Shown here: positions 1 to 8,751 of the stretch, piece by piece
How the letters are laid out: each line of letters begins with the position of its first letter
Numbering within the stretch: position 1 is the first letter of the stretch
Translations under genes and position numbers: made by a program
NCBI GenBank assembly: GCA_034933305.1
Contig: JAYFNU010000024.1
Span: 74,453-138,452, forward strand
Reading direction: 5' to 3'
DNA length: 64,000 nucleotides
Origin: JAYFNU01 sp034933305
GTDB lineage: Bacteria > Bacillota > Clostridia > Oscillospirales > Ruminococcaceae
The notes under the pieces: generated by a model
Seen by the model: the letters and a program-made list of their open reading frames with translations, nothing else
Database searches by the model: none
What the model was told of the DNA's origin: nothing

Positions 1-2
1 CC

Positions 3-482
3 GTGCCGTTCATCTCCGCGGTCGGCCATGAGGTCGATACCACGCTGCTAGACTATGCGGCCGACGCGCGCGCCGCGACGCCCTCGGTGGCGGCGGAGCT
101 CGCCGTGCCGGATGCGGCGCAGCTGCTGGCGCATGCGCAGGCGTGCGCCGCGCTGTGCGGCGAGGCCGCCGACCGCATATGCGCGCGCGCATCGGAGGAC
201 TGCGCCGCGTCCTGGAACGCGGCCGCCGCAGCGAATGCCGCTTTTCTGCGGGAGCAAAACCGGCGGCTTGCGCACACACAGGAGATGCTCGACTCGCTCA
301 ATCCCGCGCGGGTCCTTTCCCGCGGATATGCGGGGGTATACAAAGACGGCCGCGCCGTCTCGGATATAGCGCAGCTGTCGCCCGGAGACGATATCCGGCT
401 TGCGCTCGGCGGCGGCACGGCGGACTGCACCGTCTGTTCTGTGAAGGAGGGCTACGATGGATCTCTCGAATTACTCGTTTGA
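3..482 (+). CDS. xseA: Exodeoxyribonuclease VII large subunit, C-terminal part (cut by window start)
   Basis: Only the last ~159 residues are in the window; the gene begins upstream. The visible part opens with the family signature around SAVGHEVD followed by DYAADARAATPS, which belongs to the catalytic core, and continues through a helical segment into the C-terminal end (NPARVLSRGYA, typical of XseA). With XseB it forms the nuclease that degrades single-stranded DNA to oligonucleotides. It overlaps xseB by 26 bp and heads the classic Firmicutes run xseA-xseB-ispA-dxs-tlyA-nadK-argR-recN. Confidence 0.95.
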   Translation: MPFISAVGHEVDTTLLDYAADARAATPSVAAELAVPDAAQLLAHAQACAALCGEAADRICARASEDCAASWNAAAAANAAFLREQNRRLAHTQEMLDSLNPARVLSRGYAGVYKDGRAVSDIAQLSPGDDIRLALGGGTADCTVCSVKEGYDGSLELLV

Positions 483-657
483 AGACGCGATCAGCCGGCT
501 CGATGAGCTGACGGCGCTGCTGTCGTCGCCGACCGTGACGCTCGCGGAATCCGTTGCGCTCTTTCGCGAGGCGGCGGAGCTGCGCGCGCACTGCGCCAAA
601 CTTCTGCAGGAAGCCTCCCTGCAAATAGAACAGATCGAAAAGGACGCCGGACAATGA
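457..657 (+). CDS. xseB: Exodeoxyribonuclease VII small subunit
   Basis: A 66-residue, mostly helical protein of the usual XseB size, with the family pattern SFEDAISRLDELTALL near the N-terminus. It is the regulatory/structural partner of XseA in the cytoplasmic exonuclease VII complex. The ATG at 457 follows a GGAGG-type site (445-449 region) and lies inside the 3' end of xseA. Its stop overlaps the ispA start as ATGA, so the two are probably translationally coupled. Confidence 0.93.
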   Translation: MDLSNYSFEDAISRLDELTALLSSPTVTLAESVALFREAAELRAHCAKLLQEASLQIEQIEKDAGQ

Positions 658-1535
658 CGGATGAACGATACGCACAGACGATGGAGACCTATGCCGCCCG
701 CACCGAAGGCGCGCTCGACACGCTCCTCGGGGGCATGCAGGATTCCGTCGTGCTCGAAGCGATGCGCTACAGTCTGCTCGGCGGCGGCAAACGCATCCGC
801 GCAGTCATGGCGCTCGCCGCGGGCGATATGCTCGGGGGCGATCCGCAGAGCGCGCTGCTCGCCGCCTGCGCCGTCGAGATGCTGCACTGTTATTCCCTCA
901 TCCACGACGATCTGCCGTGCATGGACAACGACGCGATGCGCCGCGGCAAGCCGTCCTGCCATGTCGCCTACGGCGAAGCGAATGCGCTGCTCGCAGGCGA
1001 TGCGCTGCAGACGGCGGCGTTCGACACACTCTCCCGCATCGAAGACAGCGCCGTCTGCGCGCGGTGCGTCGGCATTCTCGCGCGCGCCGCGGGCCATATG
1101 GGAATGGTGTACGGCCAGGAGCTCGACCTGCGCTGCGAAGGGAAGGCCATCGGGGAGGACATGCTCCAGAAGGTCGACCGCTATAAGACGGGCGCGCTCA
1201 TCGAGGCAAGCCTGCGCATGGGCGCCGCCTGCGCCTCCCCCGATGAACAGGACGACGCGGCGCTGTGCGCGTACGCGCAGAACGTCGGGGCTGCCTTTCA
1301 GATCGTGGATGACATCCTCGACGTGACGTCGACCGACGCCGTGCTCGGCAAGCCGACGGGGAGCGACGAGAAAAACGACAAGACGACCTACGTCTCGCTG
1401 CTGGGCGTCGGCGGCGCGAAAGCCGCGGCGGCGCGCTGCACGGGCAGGGCCGTCGACGCGCTCGGCGCCCGCTTCGGCGCCCGCGCGGATTTTTTGCAGA
1501 CGCTCGCAAATAAACTTGCTGTAAGGGCAAAGTGA
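654..1535 (+). CDS. ispA: Farnesyl/geranylgeranyl diphosphate synthase (polyprenyl synthetase family)
   Basis: A 293-residue trans-isoprenyl diphosphate synthase. GGGKRIRA (res. 43-50) binds the diphosphate; the first Asp-rich motif is HDDLPCMDND (84-93) and the second is DDILD (219-223), with YKTG near 177-180. The short spacer and Cys-Met in the first motif are typical of bacterial FPP synthases. It condenses IPP with allylic diphosphates in the cytosol, using precursors from the DXP pathway whose first enzyme, dxs, follows immediately. Start is in an ATGA overlap with xseB. Chain-length specificity (C15 or C20) cannot be fixed from sequence alone. Confidence 0.92.
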   Translation: MTDERYAQTMETYAARTEGALDTLLGGMQDSVVLEAMRYSLLGGGKRIRAVMALAAGDMLGGDPQSALLAACAVEMLHCYSLIHDDLPCMDNDAMRRGKPSCHVAYGEANALLAGDALQTAAFDTLSRIEDSAVCARCVGILARAAGHMGMVYGQELDLRCEGKAIGEDMLQKVDRYKTGALIEASLRMGAACASPDEQDDAALCAYAQNVGAAFQIVDDILDVTSTDAVLGKPTGSDEKNDKTTYVSLLGVGGAKAAAARCTGRAVDALGARFGARADFLQTLANKLAVRAK

Positions 1536-1536
1536 T

Positions 1537-3390
1537 ATGCTTCTTGAAAAGATCGGCGCACCTGCCGACGTCAAAAAACTGAATGAAAAACAGCTGCCCG
1601 CGCTCTGTGACGAGATCCGCGGGGTGCTCATCGACACCGTTTCGAAAACGGGCGGGCATCTCGCGTCCAATCTCGGCACCGTCGAGCTGACCGTCGCGCT
1701 GCACCGCGTGTTCGACTGCCCGCGGGACGACATCCTCTTCGACGTCGGCCATCAGTGCTACACGCACAAGCTGCTCACCGGGCGCCAGGAGGCTTTCTCC
1801 ACGCTCCGGCAGGAAAACGGCCTGTCGGGATTCCCCAAGCCGTACGAAAGCGAATGCGACCCCTTCATCGTCGGCCACAGCTCGACGGCGATGTCGAGCG
1901 CCATCGGCCTTGCGCGCGCAAAGCTGCTGCGCGGCGATCCGTCGAAAGTCATCGCCGTCGTGGGGGACGGCTCCTTTGCGGGCGGCATGGTGTATGAGGC
2001 GATCAACAGCATCGACGAAAACCTCAAGAACCTCATCGTCGTGCTCAACGACAACTCCATGTCGATCTCGAAGAGCGTCGGCACCATCCCAAGCTATCTG
2101 CTGCGCCTGCGCACGGGCACGGCTTATTCGAATCTCAAAAAGCGCGTGCAGACGGCGCTCGAGAAGATGCCGGTCATCGGCCCTCCCATCCGCGACGCGC
2201 TGCTGACCTCGAAATCCTTTATCCGCAGGGCGGTCTACGACGGCACGCTCTTTGAGGAGCTGGGGTTCCATTATCTCGGCCCCGTCGACGGGCACGACGT
2301 TCTCGAGCTTTGCCGCATCCTCGGCAATATCCGCAATCTCGACGGCCCCATCCTGCTGCACGCCATTACCGTCAAGGGAAAAGGCTACGCCCCTGCGGAG
2401 GAAAATCCCGGCGCATATCACGGCGTCGGCCATTTCGACATCGAAGAAGGCAATCCCGACATCTCGCTGTCCGACAGCTACTCCAACGAATTCGGAAAAG
2501 CGCTGTGCGACCTGGGCGGCACCGACGCGCGGATATGCGCCGTGACGGCCGCGATGAAATACGGGACAGGCCTCCAGTATTTTTATAAGAAACACAAGGA
2601 GCGCTTCTTCGACGCCGGCATCGCCGAACAGCATGCCGCCACGTTCTGCGCCGGTCTTGCAAAAGGCGGACTGAAGCCCGTCTTTGCGGTGTATTCGACA
2701 TTTTTGCAGCGCGCGTTCGATCAGCTGTCGCAGGACATCTACATAAACGGCGCCGATGTGCTGCTCGCCATCGACCGCGCCGGCCTCGTCGGCGAGGACG
2801 GGGAGACGCACCAGGGGCTGTACGACGTCGCGCTTCTGTCCGTCCTGCGCGGCTTCGTCTGCGTGTCGCCGAGCAATTATGCGGAGCTTCGGCACTGGCT
2901 CGGCCGGCTGCTGTCCGAATCCGGGCCCCGCGCCATCCGCTACCCGCGCGGCTGCGAGGATCCCCGCACAAAAGATTATGCGTGCAGCGGCGAAAATTTT
3001 GATATAATAAAAGCGGAGAGTCCCGCGGACACGCTGCTCGTCACCTACGGCAGGGAATTCGCGGAAGTCGCCGAAGCGCGGCGCGCGCTCGGGGAACGCG
3101 GCATCCGCTGCGACATCCTCAAGCTGACGCGCATCCTGCCGCTCGACGGCGCCGCCGTCGAGGCCGCGCTTCCGTATCGGAAGGTCTGCTTCTTTGAAGA
3201 AAGCGCGCGCGCAGGCGGCCTCGGGGCGCAATTCGGCGAGGGCCTGTTCGAGAGAGGTTTCGCCGGAAGCTATTCGCTGACCGCCGTCGACGATCCCATC
3301 GTCCAGCAGGCGTCCGTCCCGGCGCAGCTGCGCCGGTTCGGGCTCGACGCCGGTTCCATTGCAAAAAAAGTGGGCGGGGAAGCGCTGTGA
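1537..3390 (+). CDS. dxs: 1-deoxy-D-xylulose-5-phosphate synthase
   Basis: A 617-residue thiamine-diphosphate enzyme that joins pyruvate and glyceraldehyde-3-phosphate, the first step of the non-mevalonate isoprenoid route. Visible marks are the N-terminal TGGHLASNLG with the active-site His41, the TPP/Mg motif GDGSFAGG (143-150) ending at NDN (171-173), the pyrimidine-domain segment with DRAGLVGEDGETHQG, and a C-terminal transketolase-like domain. Starts one base after the ispA stop and ends in a GTGA overlap with tlyA. Confidence 0.96.
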   Translation: MLLEKIGAPADVKKLNEKQLPALCDEIRGVLIDTVSKTGGHLASNLGTVELTVALHRVFDCPRDDILFDVGHQCYTHKLLTGRQEAFSTLRQENGLSGFPKPYESECDPFIVGHSSTAMSSAIGLARAKLLRGDPSKVIAVVGDGSFAGGMVYEAINSIDENLKNLIVVLNDNSMSISKSVGTIPSYLLRLRTGTAYSNLKKRVQTALEKMPVIGPPIRDALLTSKSFIRRAVYDGTLFEELGFHYLGPVDGHDVLELCRILGNIRNLDGPILLHAITVKGKGYAPAEENPGAYHGVGHFDIEEGNPDISLSDSYSNEFGKALCDLGGTDARICAVTAAMKYGTGLQYFYKKHKERFFDAGIAEQHAATFCAGLAKGGLKPVFAVYSTFLQRAFDQLSQDIYINGADVLLAIDRAGLVGEDGETHQGLYDVALLSVLRGFVCVSPSNYAELRHWLGRLLSESGPRAIRYPRGCEDPRTKDYACSGENFDIIKAESPADTLLVTYGREFAEVAEARRALGERGIRCDILKLTRILPLDGAAVEAALPYRKVCFFEESARAGGLGAQFGEGLFERGFAGSYSLTAVDDPIVQQASVPAQLRRFGLDAGSIAKKVGGEAL

Positions 3391-4196
3391 AACAACGTCT
3401 GGATGTTCTGATGGCGGAGCGCGGCCTGTGCGAGAGCAGGGAAAAGGCAAAGGCGCTCATCATGGCGGGGCTGGTCTTCGCGGACGGCGAGCGCTGCGAC
3501 AAGGCGGGCACTTTTTTAGACCCGGCCGCCGACATCGTGCTCACCGGGCGCGACGACGAATTTGTCAGCCGCGGCGGCAAAAAGCTGAAAAAAGCGGTCG
3601 AGACGTTCGGTCTCGACCTCACGGGGCTCGTCTGCGCGGACATCGGCGCTTCGACGGGCGGCTTTACCGACTGTATGCTGCAAAACGGCGCGCGCAAAGT
3701 CTACGCGGTCGACGTCGGCTACGGACAGCTCGCATGGAAACTGCGCAACGACGCGCGCGTCGTCAATCTCGAGCGGACGAATTTCCGCTACATCACCGAC
3801 GCAGAGATCCCGGAAAAACTCGATTTCTTCTCCGTCGACGTCTCCTTCATCTCGCTGCACATCATTCTCCCGGCGGCCGCGCGGGTGTGCGGCGAACAGG
3901 CGCGCGGCGTCTGTCTTATCAAGCCGCAGTTTGAAGCGGGCCGCGATAAGGTCGGCAAGCACGGCGTCGTGAGCAAAAAGGAGACCCACGTCGAAGTGAT
4001 ACGCAGTGTTTTCGGGTACATCCGAGACAATGATTTCGGTGTAAAGGGACTGACCTTTTCACCGATCAAAGGGCCGGAAGGCAATATAGAATATCTCGTT
4101 TATATCGCGCGGCACGAGGCGGACGCCGACGGCGTTTCGCCGGAAGCGGCCGTGGAAGCCGCGCACGCCGCGCTCGACAGGGGGACAGCCCATTGA
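3387..4196 (+). CDS. tlyA: TlyA family rRNA (cytidine-2'-O)-methyltransferase / putative hemolysin
   Basis: 269 residues: an N-terminal S4 RNA-binding domain (about 1-60, RLDVLMAERGLCESREKAKA) followed by an FtsJ/RrmJ-type SAM methyltransferase domain beginning with ADIGASTGGFTDC. Members 2'-O-methylate 16S and/or 23S rRNA cytidines; the old name hemolysin reflects a secondary phenotype. Start is GTG at 3387, overlapping the dxs stop (GTGA). Position between dxs and nadK/argR is conserved in Firmicutes. Confidence 0.93.
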   Translation: MKQRLDVLMAERGLCESREKAKALIMAGLVFADGERCDKAGTFLDPAADIVLTGRDDEFVSRGGKKLKKAVETFGLDLTGLVCADIGASTGGFTDCMLQNGARKVYAVDVGYGQLAWKLRNDARVVNLERTNFRYITDAEIPEKLDFFSVDVSFISLHIILPAAARVCGEQARGVCLIKPQFEAGRDKVGKHGVVSKKETHVEVIRSVFGYIRDNDFGVKGLTFSPIKGPEGNIEYLVYIARHEADADGVSPEAAVEAAHAALDRGTAH

Positions 4197-5047
4197 ATCT
4201 GCTTTTTTGCGTCAACACGGAAAAAGAAAAAAACATTGAGACGGCGCGGATCGCCGCCGCGCGTTTCACGTCGTTCGGCTACGGCTGTTTCGCCTGCGAA
4301 AGCGACCGCGGCGCTCTGGACGGCTGTCCGGGGATCCGCTTTGAGACCGAAGAGCGCGCCACCGCGCTGTGCGACATGTTCGCGGTCTTCGGCGGCGACG
4401 GGACGATCCTTTACCATGCGGGGCGGGCCGTGCGCGCGGATAAGCCGCTGTTCGGCATCAATTCCGGACGTCTGGGCTATCTTTCCGCCTTTGACTGCAG
4501 CGACGCCGCGCGCATCGAAAAGAGCGACCTCGAGTCGCTCGTCTGCGTCGAGCGTCTGCTGCTCGACTGTCATCTCGAAAGCGCTCCGGATCGCCATTAT
4601 TATGCGCTCAACGACGTCGTCGTCTCGCGCGGCGTCACCGCGAAGAGCATCGAGCTGCAGCTCGAATACGGCGGCGTGCAGCTGTCGAAGCTGCGCTGCG
4701 ACGGCGTCATCGTCTCGACGCCGACCGGCTCGACGGCCTATTCGCTGTCCGCGGGCGGACCCATCGTGGAGCCCGACCTCGAGGCGGTGATCGTCTCTCC
4801 CATCTGCCCGCACACCATGCTCTCGCGCAGCATGGTGCTGCGCTACGGAGAAAAGGACATCCGCCTGACGCCGAGCGTGCGCGACGACAACAAGGCGATG
4901 GTCGCGGTGGACGGGCGCATCATCGGAGAAACGGATCACACCGCGGCCGTCATCGTCTCCGCGACCCCTAAAAAACTCCGGCTGATGATCTCGCCAAAAA
5001 GAGATTATTTCGACGTTTTGCGCAAGGATATTTCGGAGAGGAGATAA
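4193..5047 (+). CDS. nadK: NAD(+)/NADH kinase
   Basis: 284 residues. The NAD kinase signature GGDGT is at 67-71 and the second conserved block LNDVVVSRG at 139-147, followed by the CDGVIVSTPTGSTAYSLSAGGP block. It phosphorylates NAD to NADP in the cytosol. The start is TTG at 4193, forming a TTGA overlap with the tlyA stop; no ATG lies early enough to preserve the N-terminal Rossmann strand LLFCVNTEK. Note the second motif reads N-D rather than the more usual N-E. Confidence 0.93.
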   Translation: MNLLFCVNTEKEKNIETARIAAARFTSFGYGCFACESDRGALDGCPGIRFETEERATALCDMFAVFGGDGTILYHAGRAVRADKPLFGINSGRLGYLSAFDCSDAARIEKSDLESLVCVERLLLDCHLESAPDRHYYALNDVVVSRGVTAKSIELQLEYGGVQLSKLRCDGVIVSTPTGSTAYSLSAGGPIVEPDLEAVIVSPICPHTMLSRSMVLRYGEKDIRLTPSVRDDNKAMVAVDGRIIGETDHTAAVIVSATPKKLRLMISPKRDYFDVLRKDISERR

Positions 5048-5048
5048 C

Positions 5049-5498
5049 ATGAAGGAGCTACGACATAAGGCGATCGCCGAGCTGATCGGCACCATGCCCA
5101 TCGGGACGCAGGAAGAACTTCTCGCGCAGCTTCGGCAGCGCGGCTTTGACGTCACGCAGGCGACCGTTTCGCGCGATATCAAGGAGCTGCGGCTCGCAAA
5201 AGTCGCGGTCGACGGCGGGACCGCGCGCTACATGGTCCACTCCGAAGGCGCAAAAAGCGGATTTACGGAGAAATTCAAAACAATTTTTCGCGAGTCCGTC
5301 ATCAAAATCACGTGCGCGGGCAATCTCGTCGTGATAAAATGTTATACGGGACTCGGGAACGCGGCCTGCGAAGCGCTCGACACCATGCAGTTCGAGCAGC
5401 TCGTGGGCACCATCGCGGGGGACAATACGATCTTCTGCGCGACGCATTCGGCGCAGGACGCCCAGGCGCTTGCGGGTATGCTCGAAACGATTCTTTGA
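5049..5498 (+). CDS. argR: Arginine repressor ArgR/AhrC
   Basis: 149 residues with a winged-helix N-terminal domain (about 1-70; the recognition region reads VTQATVSRDIKELRL) and a C-terminal arginine-binding oligomerisation domain ending with GTIAGDNTI, the family GT-I-A-G-D-D/N-T motif. Controls arginine biosynthesis and catabolism as an arginine-bound hexamer. It starts just after nadK with a good GGAGAGGAG site and precedes recN, the usual argR-recN pairing. Confidence 0.95.
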   Translation: MKELRHKAIAELIGTMPIGTQEELLAQLRQRGFDVTQATVSRDIKELRLAKVAVDGGTARYMVHSEGAKSGFTEKFKTIFRESVIKITCAGNLVVIKCYTGLGNAACEALDTMQFEQLVGTIAGDNTIFCATHSAQDAQALAGMLETIL

Positions 5499-5513
5499 AG
5501 CCGGGGAACAAAC

Positions 5514-7178
5514 ATGTTACGCGAGCTCAACATCGAAAACGTAGCCGTCATTGAAAAAGCTTCCGTCCAGTTCGACGCGGGGCTCAATATCCTCACGGGA
5601 GAAACGGGCGCCGGAAAATCGATCCTCATCGACTCGATCAACGCGATCCTCGGCAACCGCACGACAAAAGAGATCGTGCGCACGGGGGCGTCGCGCGCCG
5701 TCATCTGGGCGACGTTTGCCGACGTGAGCCCGAAGGTGCTGCGGATGCTCGAGGAACAGGGCTACGAGTTTGACGGGATGCTGATCCTGCACCGCATCAT
5801 CACGGCCGACGGCAAGAGCCAATGCCGCGTCAACGGGAAACCCGCGACGGCGGCCACGGTGCGCGATCTGTGCGCCGGACTTATCAACATCCACGGCCAG
5901 CACGACAACCAGGCGCTGCTCGATCCCGAGCAGCACATCCGCATCATCGACGATTTCGCCGAGCTCGGGGAGGACATGGAGACCTATCGCGCGCGCTTTG
6001 CGCAGCTCGGCCGCCTCAAGCGCCAGATCGACGCGCTGACGATGGACGAGGCGGAGAAGACGCGCAAGCTGGATCTGCTGCGCTTCCAGGTCGACGAGAT
6101 CGACAAGGCGCAGCTGACGCCGGCCGAGGACGAGCAGCTTTCGGCGCGCCGCAACCTCATCCGCAACGCGGAAAAGCTCATGGATTCGCTGCGGCAGAGC
6201 CACGCTCTGCTCGAGGGCGATTCCGACGAGGGCGGCGCGGTGGACCGCGTGAGCGAAGCGAGCGGCCTGCTCGACGATGTCAAGGACTACGGCGAAGGGC
6301 TCGACGACTGTGCGGCCCGGCTGTCCGATTTGTATTACGGGCTGCGCGACGTCGCCTCGGAGATCTCCGATTTTCTCGACGGATTCGATTTCGACCAGAA
6401 CGAGCTCGAAATGATCGAGGAGCGCCTCGACCTCATTTACAAACTCAAGAAAAAATACGGCGCGACGATCCCCGACATCCTCAGGTTCTGCGAGGAGTCG
6501 AGGGAAGAGCTCGAGAACATCGAGACCTCCGGCGAGCAGCTCGAACAGCTGCAGGCGCAGTTCGATGAACAGCTCAAGGCCGTCGCCGCCATGGCGTCCT
6601 CCATCAGCGGGCGCCGCAAGGCAGCCTTCGAGGTGTTCTCGCGCCGCATCCGCGAGGAGCTGACGTTCCTCAACATGCCGAACGTCGAATTCACCGCCCG
6701 CTGGGACAAGGGCGCGCTCACATCGCGCGGCTTCGACGTTGTGGAATTTCTCATCTCCACCAACGTCGGCGAGCCGCCGAAGCCGCTGTCGAAGATCGCC
6801 TCGGGCGGCGAGCTGTCCCGCATCATGCTCGCGATCAAAAACGCGCTCGCGGACAAGGACGACATCGGGACGCTCATTTTTGACGAGATCGACACGGGCG
6901 TCAGCGGCGCCGGGGCGGGGAAGATCGGCAAAAAGCTCAAACAGGCGGCGGAAACAAGACAGATCATCTGCGTCACGCACTCGGCGCAGATCGCGGCTTT
7001 CGCGGACAGCCATCTGAAGATCGAAAAATCCGTCCGCGGCGACCGCACCTATACCGACATCGAGCCGCTCGATGCCGACGGAAGAACGCGCGAGCTCGCG
7101 CGCATCATCTCGGGCGACAACGTGACGCCGACGGCGCTGCAGAATGCGGCGGAGATGCTTTCGCTCGCGAAAGGTTGA
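5514..7178 (+). CDS. recN: DNA repair protein RecN
   Basis: 554-residue SMC-like ATPase. Walker A GETGAGKS is at 29-36, a long coiled-coil middle section (about 150-350) is interrupted by QHDNQALLDPEQH-type head residues, the ABC signature is SGGELSR and Walker B is FDEIDTGVSG near the C-terminus. Acts in double-strand-break repair with RecA. Last gene of the + strand run; the tyrS promoter -35 overlaps its final codons. Confidence 0.96.
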   Translation: MLRELNIENVAVIEKASVQFDAGLNILTGETGAGKSILIDSINAILGNRTTKEIVRTGASRAVIWATFADVSPKVLRMLEEQGYEFDGMLILHRIITADGKSQCRVNGKPATAATVRDLCAGLINIHGQHDNQALLDPEQHIRIIDDFAELGEDMETYRARFAQLGRLKRQIDALTMDEAEKTRKLDLLRFQVDEIDKAQLTPAEDEQLSARRNLIRNAEKLMDSLRQSHALLEGDSDEGGAVDRVSEASGLLDDVKDYGEGLDDCAARLSDLYYGLRDVASEISDFLDGFDFDQNELEMIEERLDLIYKLKKKYGATIPDILRFCEESREELENIETSGEQLEQLQAQFDEQLKAVAAMASSISGRRKAAFEVFSRRIREELTFLNMPNVEFTARWDKGALTSRGFDVVEFLISTNVGEPPKPLSKIASGGELSRIMLAIKNALADKDDIGTLIFDEIDTGVSGAGAGKIGKKLKQAAETRQIICVTHSAQIAAFADSHLKIEKSVRGDRTYTDIEPLDADGRTRELARIISGDNVTPTALQNAAEMLSLAKG

Positions 7179-7203
7179 CAAAACCGCGCATATCGGTTAA
7201 AAT
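7175..7203 (+). promoter_or_regulatory. SigA-type promoter for the T-box/tyrS transcript
   Basis: TTGACA at 7175-7180 and TAAAAT at 7198-7203 with an exact 17-bp spacer. The -35 overlaps the last bases of recN. It is followed by the T-box leader. Confidence 0.85.
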
Positions 7204-7207
7204 ACAC

Positions 7208-7470
7208 GCATATCAAAAAGGCCATGACGGAGATCCCGCAGCTTTGACCGCAGACAGCATAGAGAGCGCCCGGCCGGTGCGAGGGCGCGCGCGGCAAAGC
7301 GAAACTACGTCTCCACGAGCCGCGCGATGAGCGACGAAGGCGCGCGTTAAGCGCAGGGACCCGTTTGTCCCGCCGAGGGAGCTGTCCGCAAGGATGCTCC
7401 GAAAAAAGGTGGTACCGCGTTGAAAAACGCCCTTTTGCAGCGATGCAGAAGGGCTTTTCTTTTTATTACA
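7208..7470 (+). promoter_or_regulatory. Tyrosine T-box leader with terminator/antiterminator
   Basis: The 280-nt leader holds the conserved T-box AGGTGGTACCGCG (7407-7419) followed by a terminator hairpin (arms about 7429-7439 and 7444-7454) with a T-rich tail. An internal stem-loop presents AACTACG at 7303-7309, giving a likely UAC tyrosine specifier at 7305-7307, in agreement with the downstream tyrS. Uncharged tRNA-Tyr should pair with the specifier and the T-box bulge, stabilise the antiterminator and let tyrS be transcribed. Confidence 0.93.
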
Positions 7471-7486
7471 GGAGAGGATTGAAACA

Positions 7487-8713
7487 ATGAACGTATTTGA
7501 CGAGCTTGAAGCAAGGGGCCTCGTGGAACAGGCGACCGACAGGGAAAAGATCCGGGAGCTGCTGGGCAGCGAAAAGGTGACCTTCTACGTCGGCTTCGAC
7601 CCGACGGCCGACAGCCTGCACGTCGGCCATTTCATGCAGCTGGTCATCATGCGCAAAATGCAGCGCGCGGGCCATCGGCCCATCGCCATTCTCGGCGGCG
7701 GCACGACGATGGTCGGCGACCCGACGGGCAAGACCGATATGCGCAGGATGATGACGCAGGAGACCATTCAGCACAACGCCGACTGCTTTAAAACACAGAT
7801 GTCCAAATTCGTCGATTTTTCCGAGGGCAAGGCGCTGATGCTCAACAACGCCGACTGGCTGCTCAAGCAGAACTACATCGAATTTCTGCGCGAGGTCGGC
7901 GTCCACTTCACCGTCAACAAGATGCTGACCGCCGAGTGCTTCAAATCCCGCATGGAGAAGGGGCTTTCCTTCCTCGAATTCAACTATATGCTCATGCAGA
8001 GCTTCGACTTCTACAAGCTGTTCACGGAGTACGGCTGCAAGCTCGAAATGGGCGGGAATGACCAGTGGTCGAACATCATCGGCGGCGTCGAGCTCATCCG
8101 TCGCAAGCTCGGCGAGGACGCCTACGGCATGACCTTCACGCTGCTCACCAACAAAGAGGGAAAAAAGATGGGCAAGACGGAAAACGGCGCCGTCTGGCTC
8201 GATCCCGAAAAGACCTCTCCCTACGACTTCTTCCAATACTGGCGCAACGTCGACGACGCGGACGTCACGCGCTGCCTGCGCCTGCTGACCGATGTGCCGC
8301 TCGAAAAGATCGAGGAATTCGACCGGCAGGGCGGCGAACAGCTCAACGCCGCGAAAGAGCTGCTCGCTTTTGAGCTCACCTCGACCGTCCACAGCCCTGC
8401 GGAAGCACAAAAGGCGCTCGACGCCGCCCGCGCGCTGTTTGCCGGCGCCGGCGACAAGACGCACATGCCCAGCGTCCGGCTCGAAAAGGACGACCTCGCG
8501 GACGGCGGGATCGCGGTGCTCGATCTGCTCATCAAATGCGGCATCGCTTCCTCGAAGGGGGAAGGGCGCCGTCTTATCGAACAGGGCGGCATCAGCATCG
8601 ACGACGAGAAGGTCGCGGACGTCTTCGCGCGCGTGCCGGCGGAAAAGCTGGCGGGGGACGGTGCGATCGTCCGCAAAGGGAAAAAGATCTTTATCCGCGC
8701 ATACCTTGCATAG
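7487..8713 (+). CDS. tyrS: Tyrosyl-tRNA synthetase
   Basis: 408-residue class I synthetase. The HIGH-type motif reads HVGH (45-48) and the KMSKS-type motif KMGKT (227-231); the tyrosine pocket block GGNDQWSNI is at 189-197 and a C-terminal S4 domain (about 340-408) binds tRNA. It charges tRNA-Tyr with tyrosine. Start ATG follows a GGAGAGG site and the T-box leader. A hairpin terminator follows the stop. Confidence 0.97.
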   Translation: MNVFDELEARGLVEQATDREKIRELLGSEKVTFYVGFDPTADSLHVGHFMQLVIMRKMQRAGHRPIAILGGGTTMVGDPTGKTDMRRMMTQETIQHNADCFKTQMSKFVDFSEGKALMLNNADWLLKQNYIEFLREVGVHFTVNKMLTAECFKSRMEKGLSFLEFNYMLMQSFDFYKLFTEYGCKLEMGGNDQWSNIIGGVELIRRKLGEDAYGMTFTLLTNKEGKKMGKTENGAVWLDPEKTSPYDFFQYWRNVDDADVTRCLRLLTDVPLEKIEEFDRQGGEQLNAAKELLAFELTSTVHSPAEAQKALDAARALFAGAGDKTHMPSVRLEKDDLADGGIAVLDLLIKCGIASSKGEGRRLIEQGGISIDDEKVADVFARVPAEKLAGDGAIVRKGKKIFIRAYLA

Positions 8714-8717
8714 AAAA

Positions 8718-8751
8718 AGCGCCGCGGTCTATTTCCGCGGCGCTCTTTTTT
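8718..8751. terminator. Bidirectional terminator between tyrS and the convergent membrane gene
   Basis: Perfect 10-bp stem (8718-8727 with 8735-8744) with T-tracts on both sides. It sits just after tyrS and overlaps the last codons of the convergent minus-strand gene. Confidence 0.85.

Noticed and set aside
1198..3450. 750-codon minus-strand frame opposite dxs, and similar long antisense frames opposite lon, fusA-like, recN and rlmB genes
   Set aside because: Arg/Ala/Pro-rich translations with no motifs, lying opposite clearly identified genes; they are products of high GC content.
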